Below are positions 19,018 to 26,524 of a stretch of DNA of 64,000 nt, piece after piece; position 1 is the stretch's first letter; every line of letters begins with the position of its first letter. The stretch is from assembly GCA_944384725.1 (NCBI GenBank), contig CALWUJ010000001.1:1-64000 (forward strand), written 5' to 3'. Under the pieces are notes generated by a model that saw nothing but the letters and a program-made list of their open reading frames with translations, was not told the DNA's origin and made no database searches. The position numbers and the translations under genes were made by a program. The stretch comes from an uncultured Agathobaculum sp. (GTDB taxonomy: Bacteria > Bacillota > Clostridia > Oscillospirales > Butyricicoccaceae).

Positions 19018-19509
19018 TTATTCCCCTCTCTCCTTGAGCGACTTCAAAAGGCCGCCCGCCTTGATGATGCTCTGGATGAACGGCGGGAACGCTGCCGCCT
19101 GATAGGTTTCACCCTTGGTCTCGTTGGTGATCACACCGGTGTCAAAATTGACCGAAACCGTGTCGCCATCATCGATTCCGTTCGCCGCCGCTTCGCACTC
19201 CAAAATCGGCAGGCCAATGTTGATGGCATTGCGATAGAAGATGCGCGCAAAGGACGCAGCGATGACGCAGGAAACGCCGTTTTCCTTGAGCACCAGCGGC
19301 GCATGCTCGCGCGACGAGCCGCAGCCAAAGTTACGCGTTGCCACGACGATATCGCCCGGCCGCATCTTTTTGACAAACTCCGCGTCAATGTCCTCCATCG
19401 CGTGCGTCGCCAGTTCCTTGGGATCTGCAATATTTAAGTAACGTGCGGGAATAATAACGTCGGTGTCGACGTTATCCCCATATTTGAAAACTCTGCCTTT
19501 TGCATTCAT
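19018..19509 (-). CDS. leuD: 3-isopropylmalate dehydratase small subunit
   Basis: Swivel domain of isopropylmalate isomerase, the partner of LeuC. The 163-residue protein starts [25 protein letters not shown] and has [11 protein letters not shown], the signature of this subunit. It sits between leuC and leuB with short gaps, so the subunits are made from one mRNA. Confidence 0.97.
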   Translation of the reverse strand: MNAKGRVFKYGDNVDTDVIIPARYLNIADPKELATHAMEDIDAEFVKKMRPGDIVVATRNFGCGSSREHAPLVLKENGVSCVIAASFARIFYRNAINIGLPILECEAAANGIDDGDTVSVNFDTGVITNETKGETYQAAAFPPFIQSIIKAGGLLKSLKERGE

Positions 19510-19525
19510 GGTACTGTTTCCTCCC

Positions 19526-20788
19526 TTACTTCAGCTCGTCCGGCGCGCAGATATAGCCCGCAACCGCGCTCGCCGCGGCTACCGCCGGGCTGGCCAGATA
19601 GATTTCCGAGGAAATGTGACCCATACGGCCGACAAAGTTACGGTTGGTCGTCGAAATCGACTTCTCGCCATGCGCCAGAATACCCATGTGGCCGCCCAGA
19701 CACGGACCACAGGTCGGAGTGGAAACGATTGCGCCCGCCTGAATGAAGATTTTCGTCAGACCTTCTTCGATGCACTGGAGGTACACCTCCTGTGTCGCCG
19801 GAATGACGATAGTACGCACGTTCGGGTTTACCTTGCGGCCCTTGAGAATCTCAGCTGCGGCGCGCATATCGTCAATGCGGCCATTGGTGCACGAACCGAT
19901 CACCGACTGCTGGATCTCGATGTGACCCAGTTCGTCGATCGTCTTGGTGTTTTCCGGCAGGTGCGGGCAGGCAACAGTCAGCCCCAGCGCAGACAGATCG
20001 ATTTCGATCGTCTGCTCATACTCCGCGTCTGCATCCGCCTCAAAAGCTGTCACGTCGCGGTGCACGCGATCCTTGATATACGCCATGGTCTTGTCATCCA
20101 CCGGGAAAATGCCGTTTTTCGCGCCCGCTTCGATCGCCATGTTGCAAATGGTAAAGCGGTCATCCATCGACAGGGAGGAAACGCCCTCACCAACAAACTC
20201 CATCGACTTATAAAGCGCACCGTCCACGCCGATTTTACCGATGATGTGCAGGATTACGTCCTTGCCGGACACCCACGGACGGAGCTGCCCCTTCAGCACA
20301 AACTTAATGGCGCTCGGCACCTTGAACCACGCCTTGCCCGTCGCCATGCCGGCAGCAAGGTCGGTCGAACCGACACCGGTCGAAAACGCGCCGAGCGCGC
20401 CGTAGGTGCAGGTGTGGCTGTCCGCGCCAATAATCAATTCGCCCGGAGCAGTCAGGCCTTTTTCCGGCAGCAGCGCATGCTCGATGCCCATCGCGCCGAC
20501 ATCGTAAAAGTTAACGATGCCGTGCTTTTTGGCAAATTCGCGGCATTCGAGGCATTGCTCCGCCGATTTGATATCCTTATTCGGTGCAAAATGATCCATC
20601 ACCAGCGCGATTTTGGTGTTATCGAACACCTTGTCAAAGCCTGCCTTCTCCATTTCACGGATGGCGACCGGTCCGGTGATATCGTTGGCGAGCGTCAGAT
20701 CGACGTTCGCCTCGATCAGCTGCCCCGCGCAAACGCTGTCCAGCCCCGCATGTTTTGCGAGGATTTTTTGCGTCATTGTCATACCCAT
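19526..20788 (-). CDS. leuC: 3-isopropylmalate dehydratase large subunit
   Basis: Catalytic [4Fe-4S] subunit that isomerises 2- to 3-isopropylmalate. Cluster-ligand regions GSCTNGR and TCGPCLGGH are present. The 420-residue length is that of the short bacterial/archaeal LeuC type that pairs with a separate small LeuD. The GCAGGAGGAAAC site upstream supports the first ATG (20788). Confidence 0.97.
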   Translation of the reverse strand: MGMTMTQKILAKHAGLDSVCAGQLIEANVDLTLANDITGPVAIREMEKAGFDKVFDNTKIALVMDHFAPNKDIKSAEQCLECREFAKKHGIVNFYDVGAMGIEHALLPEKGLTAPGELIIGADSHTCTYGALGAFSTGVGSTDLAAGMATGKAWFKVPSAIKFVLKGQLRPWVSGKDVILHIIGKIGVDGALYKSMEFVGEGVSSLSMDDRFTICNMAIEAGAKNGIFPVDDKTMAYIKDRVHRDVTAFEADADAEYEQTIEIDLSALGLTVACPHLPENTKTIDELGHIEIQQSVIGSCTNGRIDDMRAAAEILKGRKVNPNVRTIVIPATQEVYLQCIEEGLTKIFIQAGAIVSTPTCGPCLGGHMGILAHGEKSISTTNRNFVGRMGHISSEIYLASPAVAAASAVAGYICAPDELK

Positions 20789-20809
20789 AGCGGTTGTTTC
20801 CTCCTGCCC

Positions 20810-22318
20810 TCAGTCAATGAGATACTTGTTGATGCCGTTGATGTAGGCCTTGATGGACGCCTCGATTACGTCGGTCGATACGCCGCGGCCGGTGACGATC
20901 TCGCTGCCGTCAATGCTGATCTTGGCGATCGCCTCAGCCTGCGCGTCTTCGCCGTCGGTCATAGAACGCAGCGTATAATCCTCCAGCACAACATCCTTGT
21001 CGACGATCTTGTTGATTGCGCGGAATGCCGCGTTGATCGGGCCATCAGAAACCGCGGCACGCTCGAACATCTCATCACCCTTCTTGACACGGATGACAGC
21101 GGTCGAGGTGATGGTGTTGCCAGAGTTGATAACAAAGCGGTCGAGCGTGTAGCGCTCCTCGCCGGAAACCGGCACCGCGCCGACCAGTGCTTCCAGGTCG
21201 CGGTCCTTGATAACCTTTTTCTTGTCAGCCAGCGCCTTGAACTTCTCGAAGGTCTTATCGAGCTTCTCCTTATCCAGCGAGTAGCCCAGTTCGCGCAGAC
21301 GATCTTCAAACGCGTGGCGGCCGGAATGCTTGCCCAGTACAATCGCATTCTTCGGAATGCCGACCGACTCCGGCGTCATGATCTCATAGGTTTCCTTATT
21401 TTCCATTACGCCATGCTGGTGGATGCCCGCCTCATGCGCAAAAGCGTTCGCGCCGACGATCGGTTTGGTCGGAGCGACCGAAACACCGGTGATCGTCTGG
21501 ATCATGCGGCTGGCACGGTAAATCTGATGGGTGTCGATGTTGCACTGTACGCCGAACAGATCCTTGCGCGTGTTGAGCGCCATGACACACTCTTCCATCG
21601 AAGCGTTGCCTGCGCGCTCGCCGATGCCATTGATCGTACATTCGATCTGGTCGATACCGGCTTCCACACCGGCCAGCGAGTTTGCGACTGCCATGCCAAG
21701 GTCGTTGTGCATATGGCAGGAGAGGACAACGTTCTCGATGCCTTCAGTATACTCGCGCAGATACCGGATACGCGCGGCGTACTCTTCGGGGATCATGTAG
21801 CCGACCGTGTCCGGGATATTGAGCGTGGTCGCGCCGGCCTTAATAGCAGTCTCGAACACACGGCACAGAAAATCCAGATCGGAACGGCAAGCGTCTTCAG
21901 CCGAAAATTCGATATCCTCGCAGTACTTCTTGGCGTATGCTACATTGTGCGCCACCGATTCGATGACCTCATCGGGCGTCATCTTGAGCTTATATTCCAT
22001 ATGCACCGGAGACGTTGCGAGGAAAGTATGGATGCGGGCAGAGTCCGCACGGCGGATGGCGTTCCAAGCCGCGTCAATATCCTTTTCCACACAGCGCGCC
22101 AGCGAGCAGATGGTAGAGCCACGCACATTGTCCGCAATTGCCGCGATCGCTGCTGCGTCGCCGGGCGAGGAAGCGGCAAAGCCCGCTTCAATAATATCTA
22201 CCTTGAGCGCTTCCAGCTGCTTTGCGACCTCGATTTTTTCGTTCAGGTTCATGCTGCAGCCGGGAGACTGCTCGCCGTCACGCAGGGTCGTGTCAAAAAT
22301 TCGGATGGTTCTTGCCAT
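20810..22318 (-). CDS. leuA: 2-isopropylmalate synthase
   Basis: First committed step of leucine synthesis: condenses acetyl-CoA with 2-oxoisovalerate. The 502-residue protein begins MARTIRIFDTTLRDGEQSPG, with HMHNDLGMA and GERAGNASMEE in the TIM barrel and the C-terminal LeuA allosteric domain where leucine feedback acts. The ATG at 22318 follows GAGAGGACAAGAAC; the in-frame ATG at 22360 lies inside the T-box terminator. First gene of the operon. Confidence 0.97.
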   Translation of the reverse strand: MARTIRIFDTTLRDGEQSPGCSMNLNEKIEVAKQLEALKVDIIEAGFAASSPGDAAAIAAIADNVRGSTICSLARCVEKDIDAAWNAIRRADSARIHTFLATSPVHMEYKLKMTPDEVIESVAHNVAYAKKYCEDIEFSAEDACRSDLDFLCRVFETAIKAGATTLNIPDTVGYMIPEEYAARIRYLREYTEGIENVVLSCHMHNDLGMAVANSLAGVEAGIDQIECTINGIGERAGNASMEECVMALNTRKDLFGVQCNIDTHQIYRASRMIQTITGVSVAPTKPIVGANAFAHEAGIHQHGVMENKETYEIMTPESVGIPKNAIVLGKHSGRHAFEDRLRELGYSLDKEKLDKTFEKFKALADKKKVIKDRDLEALVGAVPVSGEERYTLDRFVINSGNTITSTAVIRVKKGDEMFERAAVSDGPINAAFRAINKIVDKDVVLEDYTLRSMTDGEDAQAEAIAKISIDGSEIVTGRGVSTDVIEASIKAYINGINKYLID

Positions 22319-22339
22319 GTTCTTGTCCTCTCTTTCTTG

Positions 22340-22625
22340 TCTTAGGGTGTACAGGGACAAAAAAAGCTTCGTCCCTTAATCAAAATTAAGAGACGAAGCA
22401 TAAACTCCGCGGTACCACTCTTGTTGCCGCATAAAATACGGCCCCTCATCGCGTATCTAACAATACGCCGCCCCTGTAACGGTGGGCATCCGTTCCCTCC
22501 TACCGGCCAGATGGCTTTCAGCGGACCGCTCCCGGGCGAGTTTCACCGTTTCCTGACGCTGCCTTACACCAACCGACAGCTCTCTGCGGACAGGGATGCG
22601 ATTACTTTACCCGTTCATCACCTTT
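22340..22625 (-). promoter_or_regulatory. T-box leader (leucine specifier CTC) controlling leuA
   Basis: The T-box sequence GAGTGGTACCGCGG occurs on the minus strand (22420..22407). After it comes a terminator stem of about 15 bp (22399..22385 with 22380..22366) followed by seven T (22365..22359). Stem I features AGAGAGCTG and GGTTGGTG lie near the 5' end, and the likely specifier loop reads GAAACTCGCC, giving codon CTC (22540..22538), a leucine codon. Uncharged tRNA-Leu would stabilise the antiterminator and allow leuACDB transcription. Confidence 0.93.
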
Positions 22626-22639
22626 TGCAATATGCTATT

Positions 22640-22668
22640 ATATTAGCCTTTGCCCTCGCGGTTGTCAA
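22640..22668 (-). promoter_or_regulatory. Sigma-A promoter of the T-box leader/leu operon
   Basis: Minus-strand TTGACA (22668..22663) and TAATAT (22645..22640) with a 17-bp spacer; an overlapping TATAAT lies 3 bp further downstream. Confidence 0.75.
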
Positions 22669-22705
22669 GGGGTATTTTAATTTTTTCCCAGCAGATGTCC
22701 CCGAC

Positions 22706-22734
22706 TTGCGAATAGGGCAGCAATCTGGTATAGT
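22706..22734 (+). promoter_or_regulatory. Promoter for the anion symporter gene
   Basis: TTGCGA (22706-22711), 17-bp spacer, TATAGT (22729-22734). It is back to back with the leu promoter. Confidence 0.7.
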
Positions 22735-22770
22735 AATAGCTATACTGTAAAAAAAGAGGAGAAAATTGAC

Positions 22771-23967
22771 GTGAAACAACTCGGATTGCTTATTCGCCTG
22801 ATTATCGGCATTGTCGCCGGTACGCTGATCGGCCTTTGCGGCGGCTGGTTCGACATTGCGGATTCCACCGCTTTTATTGCCGTTGTGCGCCTGTTCGCCA
22901 CGTTCACCTCCCTGTTTTCCACCTTCCTGTCTTTCATGATCCCGCTGATCATCCTCTCGTTTATCACAGTGGGCATGGCGGAACTGGGCAAGAAGGCCAA
23001 CCGCCTGTTCGGCATCACCCTGCTGCTGGCTTACGGCACCACGGTTGTCTCCGGTTTTCTGACTTTCCTAATCGGCAAGGCAGTACTGCCCTCGCTGATC
23101 CAGCCCATCACGGGCGACGTATTGGAAAGCAATGCTTTCCAGCCGTTTTTCACCATTGAGATCCAGCCGATTTTCGGTGTCATGACTGCACTGGTTCTTT
23201 CGTTTGTGCTCGGCATCGGCATGGCCAATCTGCGCGGTTCCTCTCTGCTGGATGTGTGCCGCGATCTGCAGCGCATCGTCTCCGGCGTGCTCAAACACAT
23301 CATCATCCCGCTGATTCCGGTGCATATCGCGGGTCTGTTCTGCAACATTGCCGCAGAAGGCCGTCTGTTTGCTACGATCAAGATGTTTGCTTCCCTGTAT
23401 GGCATCATCATCGTTTTGCAGCTGCTGTATATCCTTTCGCAGTTCGGACTGGCCAGCGTTGTCTGCCGCAAGAACCACTTTAAGAGCATCAAGAATGTTG
23501 CACCCGCCTATTTCACCGCACTGGGCACCCAGTCCTCCGCTTCAACCATTCCGGTTGCGCTCAACTGTGCGTATAATAATGATGTCAACGAGGACGTAGC
23601 GGACTTTGTGGTGCCGCTTTGCGCCACGATCAACCTTAACGGTGACACGATCTGTCTGGTGCTCGGTTCGATGGGCATTATGATTGCCAGCGGTTTGACA
23701 CCTACGCTTGCCATGTTTGCGCCCTTCATTATGATGCTCGGCGTGACTATGGTAGCAGCGCCCGGCGTGCCCGGCGGCGGTGTTATGGCAGCGCTCGGCC
23801 TGATTACCTCTATGCTCGGCTTTACCGACCCCATGCAGCAGCTGATTATCGCACTGCACTTCTCGCAGGATAGCTTCGGCACCGCGACCAACGTGACCGG
23901 CGATCAGGCGATTGCGCTGATTGTCGACCGGATTGATCGCACAAGCAGCGAAAAAACCGCTTACTGA
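22771..23967 (+). CDS. Dicarboxylate/amino acid:cation symporter (DAACS family)
   Basis: Secondary transporter of the GltP/DctA/SstT family, likely taking up an acidic or small neutral amino acid or a dicarboxylate with Na+ or H+. The 398-residue protein has about eight membrane segments, the serine-rich HP1 motif TQSSAST and the TINLNGDTI motif, which corresponds to the cation and substrate site. A GTG start at 22771 follows GAGGAG. Substrate not resolved. Confidence 0.88.
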   Translation: MKQLGLLIRLIIGIVAGTLIGLCGGWFDIADSTAFIAVVRLFATFTSLFSTFLSFMIPLIILSFITVGMAELGKKANRLFGITLLLAYGTTVVSGFLTFLIGKAVLPSLIQPITGDVLESNAFQPFFTIEIQPIFGVMTALVLSFVLGIGMANLRGSSLLDVCRDLQRIVSGVLKHIIIPLIPVHIAGLFCNIAAEGRLFATIKMFASLYGIIIVLQLLYILSQFGLASVVCRKNHFKSIKNVAPAYFTALGTQSSASTIPVALNCAYNNDVNEDVADFVVPLCATINLNGDTICLVLGSMGIMIASGLTPTLAMFAPFIMMLGVTMVAAPGVPGGGVMAALGLITSMLGFTDPMQQLIIALHFSQDSFGTATNVTGDQAIALIVDRIDRTSSEKTAY

Positions 23968-23989
23968 TTGACAGAAAGGAGCGCCTGCT

Positions 23990-24562
23990 TTGGAGGTACT
24001 GCTTGACATCATCCGGTCATTTGACTTTGATATCCTATATGAAATTTCCACCCATCTGCGCGGCGGCGCATCCGATTTGTTTTGGAAATTCTTTTCGCTG
24101 ATTGGAAACGCCGGCGCCGTCTGGATTGTGCTGGGCATCGCTTTGCTTTGCTTTCGAAAAACACGGCGGGCAGGCGCGGCAATACTGGTAGCTCTGGTCA
24201 TTGGCCTGCTCATCGGTAATGTATGGCTGAAAGAATGGATCATGCGTCCCCGTCCTTTTGTGACGCATCCGGAGCTGACCGCCCTGCTTGACCCGGGCGA
24301 TCAATGGTCTTTCCCGTCCGGCCACACGCTGTCCTCCTTTGCGGCGGCAACCGCCTTGCGCTTTTTCCACCGCAAATCAGGCGCGCTTGCCTATGTTCTG
24401 GCTGCACTGATCGCCTTTTCCCGTCTGTACGCCAGCGTGCATTATCCGACCGATGTGCTGGCCGGTCTGCTGATCGGCATTGTCTGCGGTCTGGTCGCCG
24501 CGTGGCTGACCGACCGCGTCACGGACCGCATCCATACCATTCAGCTGAGAAAGGGTGCTTAA
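23990..24562 (+). CDS. PAP2-family membrane phosphatase
   Basis: 190-residue membrane protein carrying all three phosphatase motifs: KEWIMRPRPF, PSGHT and SRLYASVHYPTDV. Such enzymes dephosphorylate lipid phosphates, often undecaprenyl pyrophosphate. The TTG start at 23990 is supported by AAAGGAGC 9 nt upstream. The flippase gene starts on the next base after its stop, and the pairing fits lipid-carrier recycling. Confidence 0.9.
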   Translation: MEVLLDIIRSFDFDILYEISTHLRGGASDLFWKFFSLIGNAGAVWIVLGIALLCFRKTRRAGAAILVALVIGLLIGNVWLKEWIMRPRPFVTHPELTALLDPGDQWSFPSGHTLSSFAAATALRFFHRKSGALAYVLAALIAFSRLYASVHYPTDVLAGLLIGIVCGLVAAWLTDRVTDRIHTIQLRKGA

Positions 24563-25981
24563 ATGAATCAATATAAGCGTCTTTTAAGCAACACCTTTGT
24601 CTTCGCGGTCGGCACGTTCAGCTCCAAGATCCTCGTCATCCTCATGCTGCGCTTCTATACCGGCATGATGACGACGGACGAGATGGGCGTTGCCGATCTG
24701 ATTGTCAAAACGACGAGCATTCTGTATCCGGTCGTTTCGCTCTCCATCGGGCAGGCCATTATCCGTTACGGTCTGGAACGCCGCCGACGCAAAAGCGATG
24801 TGTTCACCATCGGTCTGGCAACGATCTTATGCGGTTTTGTCATTGCGCTGCCGTTTCACCCGCTGCTCGGCCTGGTGCACTATAACACTTCGACCGGTAT
24901 AACCGGCTCCCTGCTCGAATACCAGTGGCTGATTTATCTGTATGTGCTGACTTCCTGCACACAAAATGCATGCAGCCAGTTCATCCGCGCGCTGGGATAT
25001 GTGCGCCTGTATGCCATCGACGGCATCTTCCGCACCTTTGTCACCATCCTGCTGAATATCCTGTATCTGACGGTATTCAAATGGAACATTTTCGGCTATG
25101 TGTTCTCGATCATCTGTGCAGATGCGCTTTCGACCGTCTGTCTCTTCCTGATTGCAAGCCTGTGGAAGTATATCCGCCTGCGCAAGCCGAATTTTTATTT
25201 GTGGCGCAGCATGCTGGCCTACTCTCTGCCGCTCGTACCGGACGCCATTTTGGTCTATATCATCGGCTTTTCCGATCAGGCATTTCTCGCTGCTATGCAG
25301 GATACCTCGGTCAGCGCGATTTACTCCATCGCCTATCGCGTGCCGACACTGATTGCGCTGGTCGCTTCGATTTTCGTCGATGCATGGCAGATCTCCATCG
25401 TCAACAACAATTCGCGTGAAGAGCAGATCCAGTTCTTCTCCAACGTCGGCAACACATACAGCTCGATTGTATTCATCATCGCGTCCGGCGGCATCATGTG
25501 CGCCAAGCTCGCCATCACCGTACTGGCCGTGCCCAGCTATTATATTGGCTGGACGTTTATCCCAGTGCTGGCAGTCGGCGCGGGCTTCAACTGCCTGTCG
25601 AGTTTTCAGAAGAGTGTTTATCTGCTGGAAAAACGCACCATCCCCTCATTCCTGTCCACCGCATTTTCTGCGGTTGTCAACATTTCGCTCAATGCGCTGC
25701 TCATTCCGCGCTACGGCGGTATGGGTGCGGCAACGGCAACGCTCATCAGCTATGTCGTCCTGTTCCTGTACCGTGCCGTAGACAGCCGCCGCTTCATGCC
25801 GGTGCGCTGGAACAAAAAACGGCTGGGCTGCACGGTATTTCTGCTATGCGCACAGGGTGCTTTGATGCTATTGGAACCACCGCTCTGGCTGCTGTGGCAG
25901 CTGCTGCTGTTCTCTATCGTATTTCTTCTCAACTGCCGCGAGCTGCTGGTCGGTGTCAAAAAATTGCTGCACCGCGCATAA
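24563..25981 (+). CDS. Polysaccharide/oligosaccharide flippase (MOP superfamily)
   Basis: 472-residue membrane protein with about 12-14 hydrophobic segments, of the Wzx-like branch of the MOP superfamily. N-terminal NTFVFAVGTFSSKILV is typical of polysaccharide-biosynthesis exporters. It follows PAP2 with no gap, so both are likely co-translated and serve export of a lipid-linked saccharide. Cargo not known. Confidence 0.86.
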   Translation: MNQYKRLLSNTFVFAVGTFSSKILVILMLRFYTGMMTTDEMGVADLIVKTTSILYPVVSLSIGQAIIRYGLERRRRKSDVFTIGLATILCGFVIALPFHPLLGLVHYNTSTGITGSLLEYQWLIYLYVLTSCTQNACSQFIRALGYVRLYAIDGIFRTFVTILLNILYLTVFKWNIFGYVFSIICADALSTVCLFLIASLWKYIRLRKPNFYLWRSMLAYSLPLVPDAILVYIIGFSDQAFLAAMQDTSVSAIYSIAYRVPTLIALVASIFVDAWQISIVNNNSREEQIQFFSNVGNTYSSIVFIIASGGIMCAKLAITVLAVPSYYIGWTFIPVLAVGAGFNCLSSFQKSVYLLEKRTIPSFLSTAFSAVVNISLNALLIPRYGGMGAATATLISYVVLFLYRAVDSRRFMPVRWNKKRLGCTVFLLCAQGALMLLEPPLWLLWQLLLFSIVFLLNCRELLVGVKKLLHRA

Positions 25982-26003
25982 GTGTTTCATTTTCCAAAAA
26001 GAA

Positions 26004-26030
26004 AACGCCGGACGAAAGTCCGGCGTTTTT
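26004..26030. terminator. Bidirectional terminator between flippase and Rrf2 genes
   Basis: AACGCCGGAC/GTCCGGCGTT stem with GAAA loop (26004-26013 with 26018-26027), T-run on the plus side and A-run on the other. Confidence 0.9.
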
Positions 26031-26033
26031 GTT

Positions 26034-26462
26034 TCAAATCGAAAAATCCAGCGCTTGACCGCGGTTGACCAATTCCTCCAGCGTGACCGAATCCACATAC
26101 TGATTGACCACATCGTATAACCCGCGCCAGAACTCCAGCGTAATGCAGTCCTGCGCACGGGCGCACTCCACCGGATCGTGTTCCAGACACGCCACCGGCA
26201 CCAGAGCGCCTTCTGTAATGCGCAAAATATCTCCCACGGTATATTCCGACGGGTGCCGCGCCAATTGGTATCCGCCCTGTGCGCCGCGCGTAGATGTCAC
26301 AAAACCTGCGCGAGACAGCTGAACGACAATCTGTTCCAGATATTTGGCTGATATCTCCTGCCTTTTGGAAATATCCCGCAACGGGATATAGCCGGCAGCA
26401 TCATGCTGTGCCAGATCGATCATCAGGCGAAGCGCATATCTTCCCTTTGTCGAAATCTTCAT
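26034..26462 (-). CDS. Rrf2-family regulator with NsrR-like Cys spacing
   Basis: 142-residue winged-helix regulator beginning MKISTKGRYALRLMIDLA, with the recognition region SAKYLEQIVVQLSRAGFV and STRGAQGGYQL. Three cysteines follow the pattern C-x7-C-x5-C (CLEHDPVEC then CARAQDC). This is the ligand spacing of the Fe-S sensor NsrR and close to that of IscR, so an Fe-S-dependent regulator is inferred. The ATG at 26462 follows AAAGGGG; the frame extends a little upstream without support. Target genes are not evident from the neighbours. Confidence 0.88.
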   Translation of the reverse strand: MKISTKGRYALRLMIDLAQHDAAGYIPLRDISKRQEISAKYLEQIVVQLSRAGFVTSTRGAQGGYQLARHPSEYTVGDILRITEGALVPVACLEHDPVECARAQDCITLEFWRGLYDVVNQYVDSVTLEELVNRGQALDFSI

Positions 26463-26524
26463 ATACATACCCCTTTGCAACATTTATTCCTCAAAAGCCG
26501 CCACGTTTTTACATCCGCCGTCTA

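Noticed and set aside
19463-22345. A 960-codon open frame on the plus strand
   Set aside because: It is antisense to leuC and leuA in a G+C-rich region; it has no ribosome site, has Arg/His/Leu-rich low-complexity content, and the opposite strand encodes clear enzymes.
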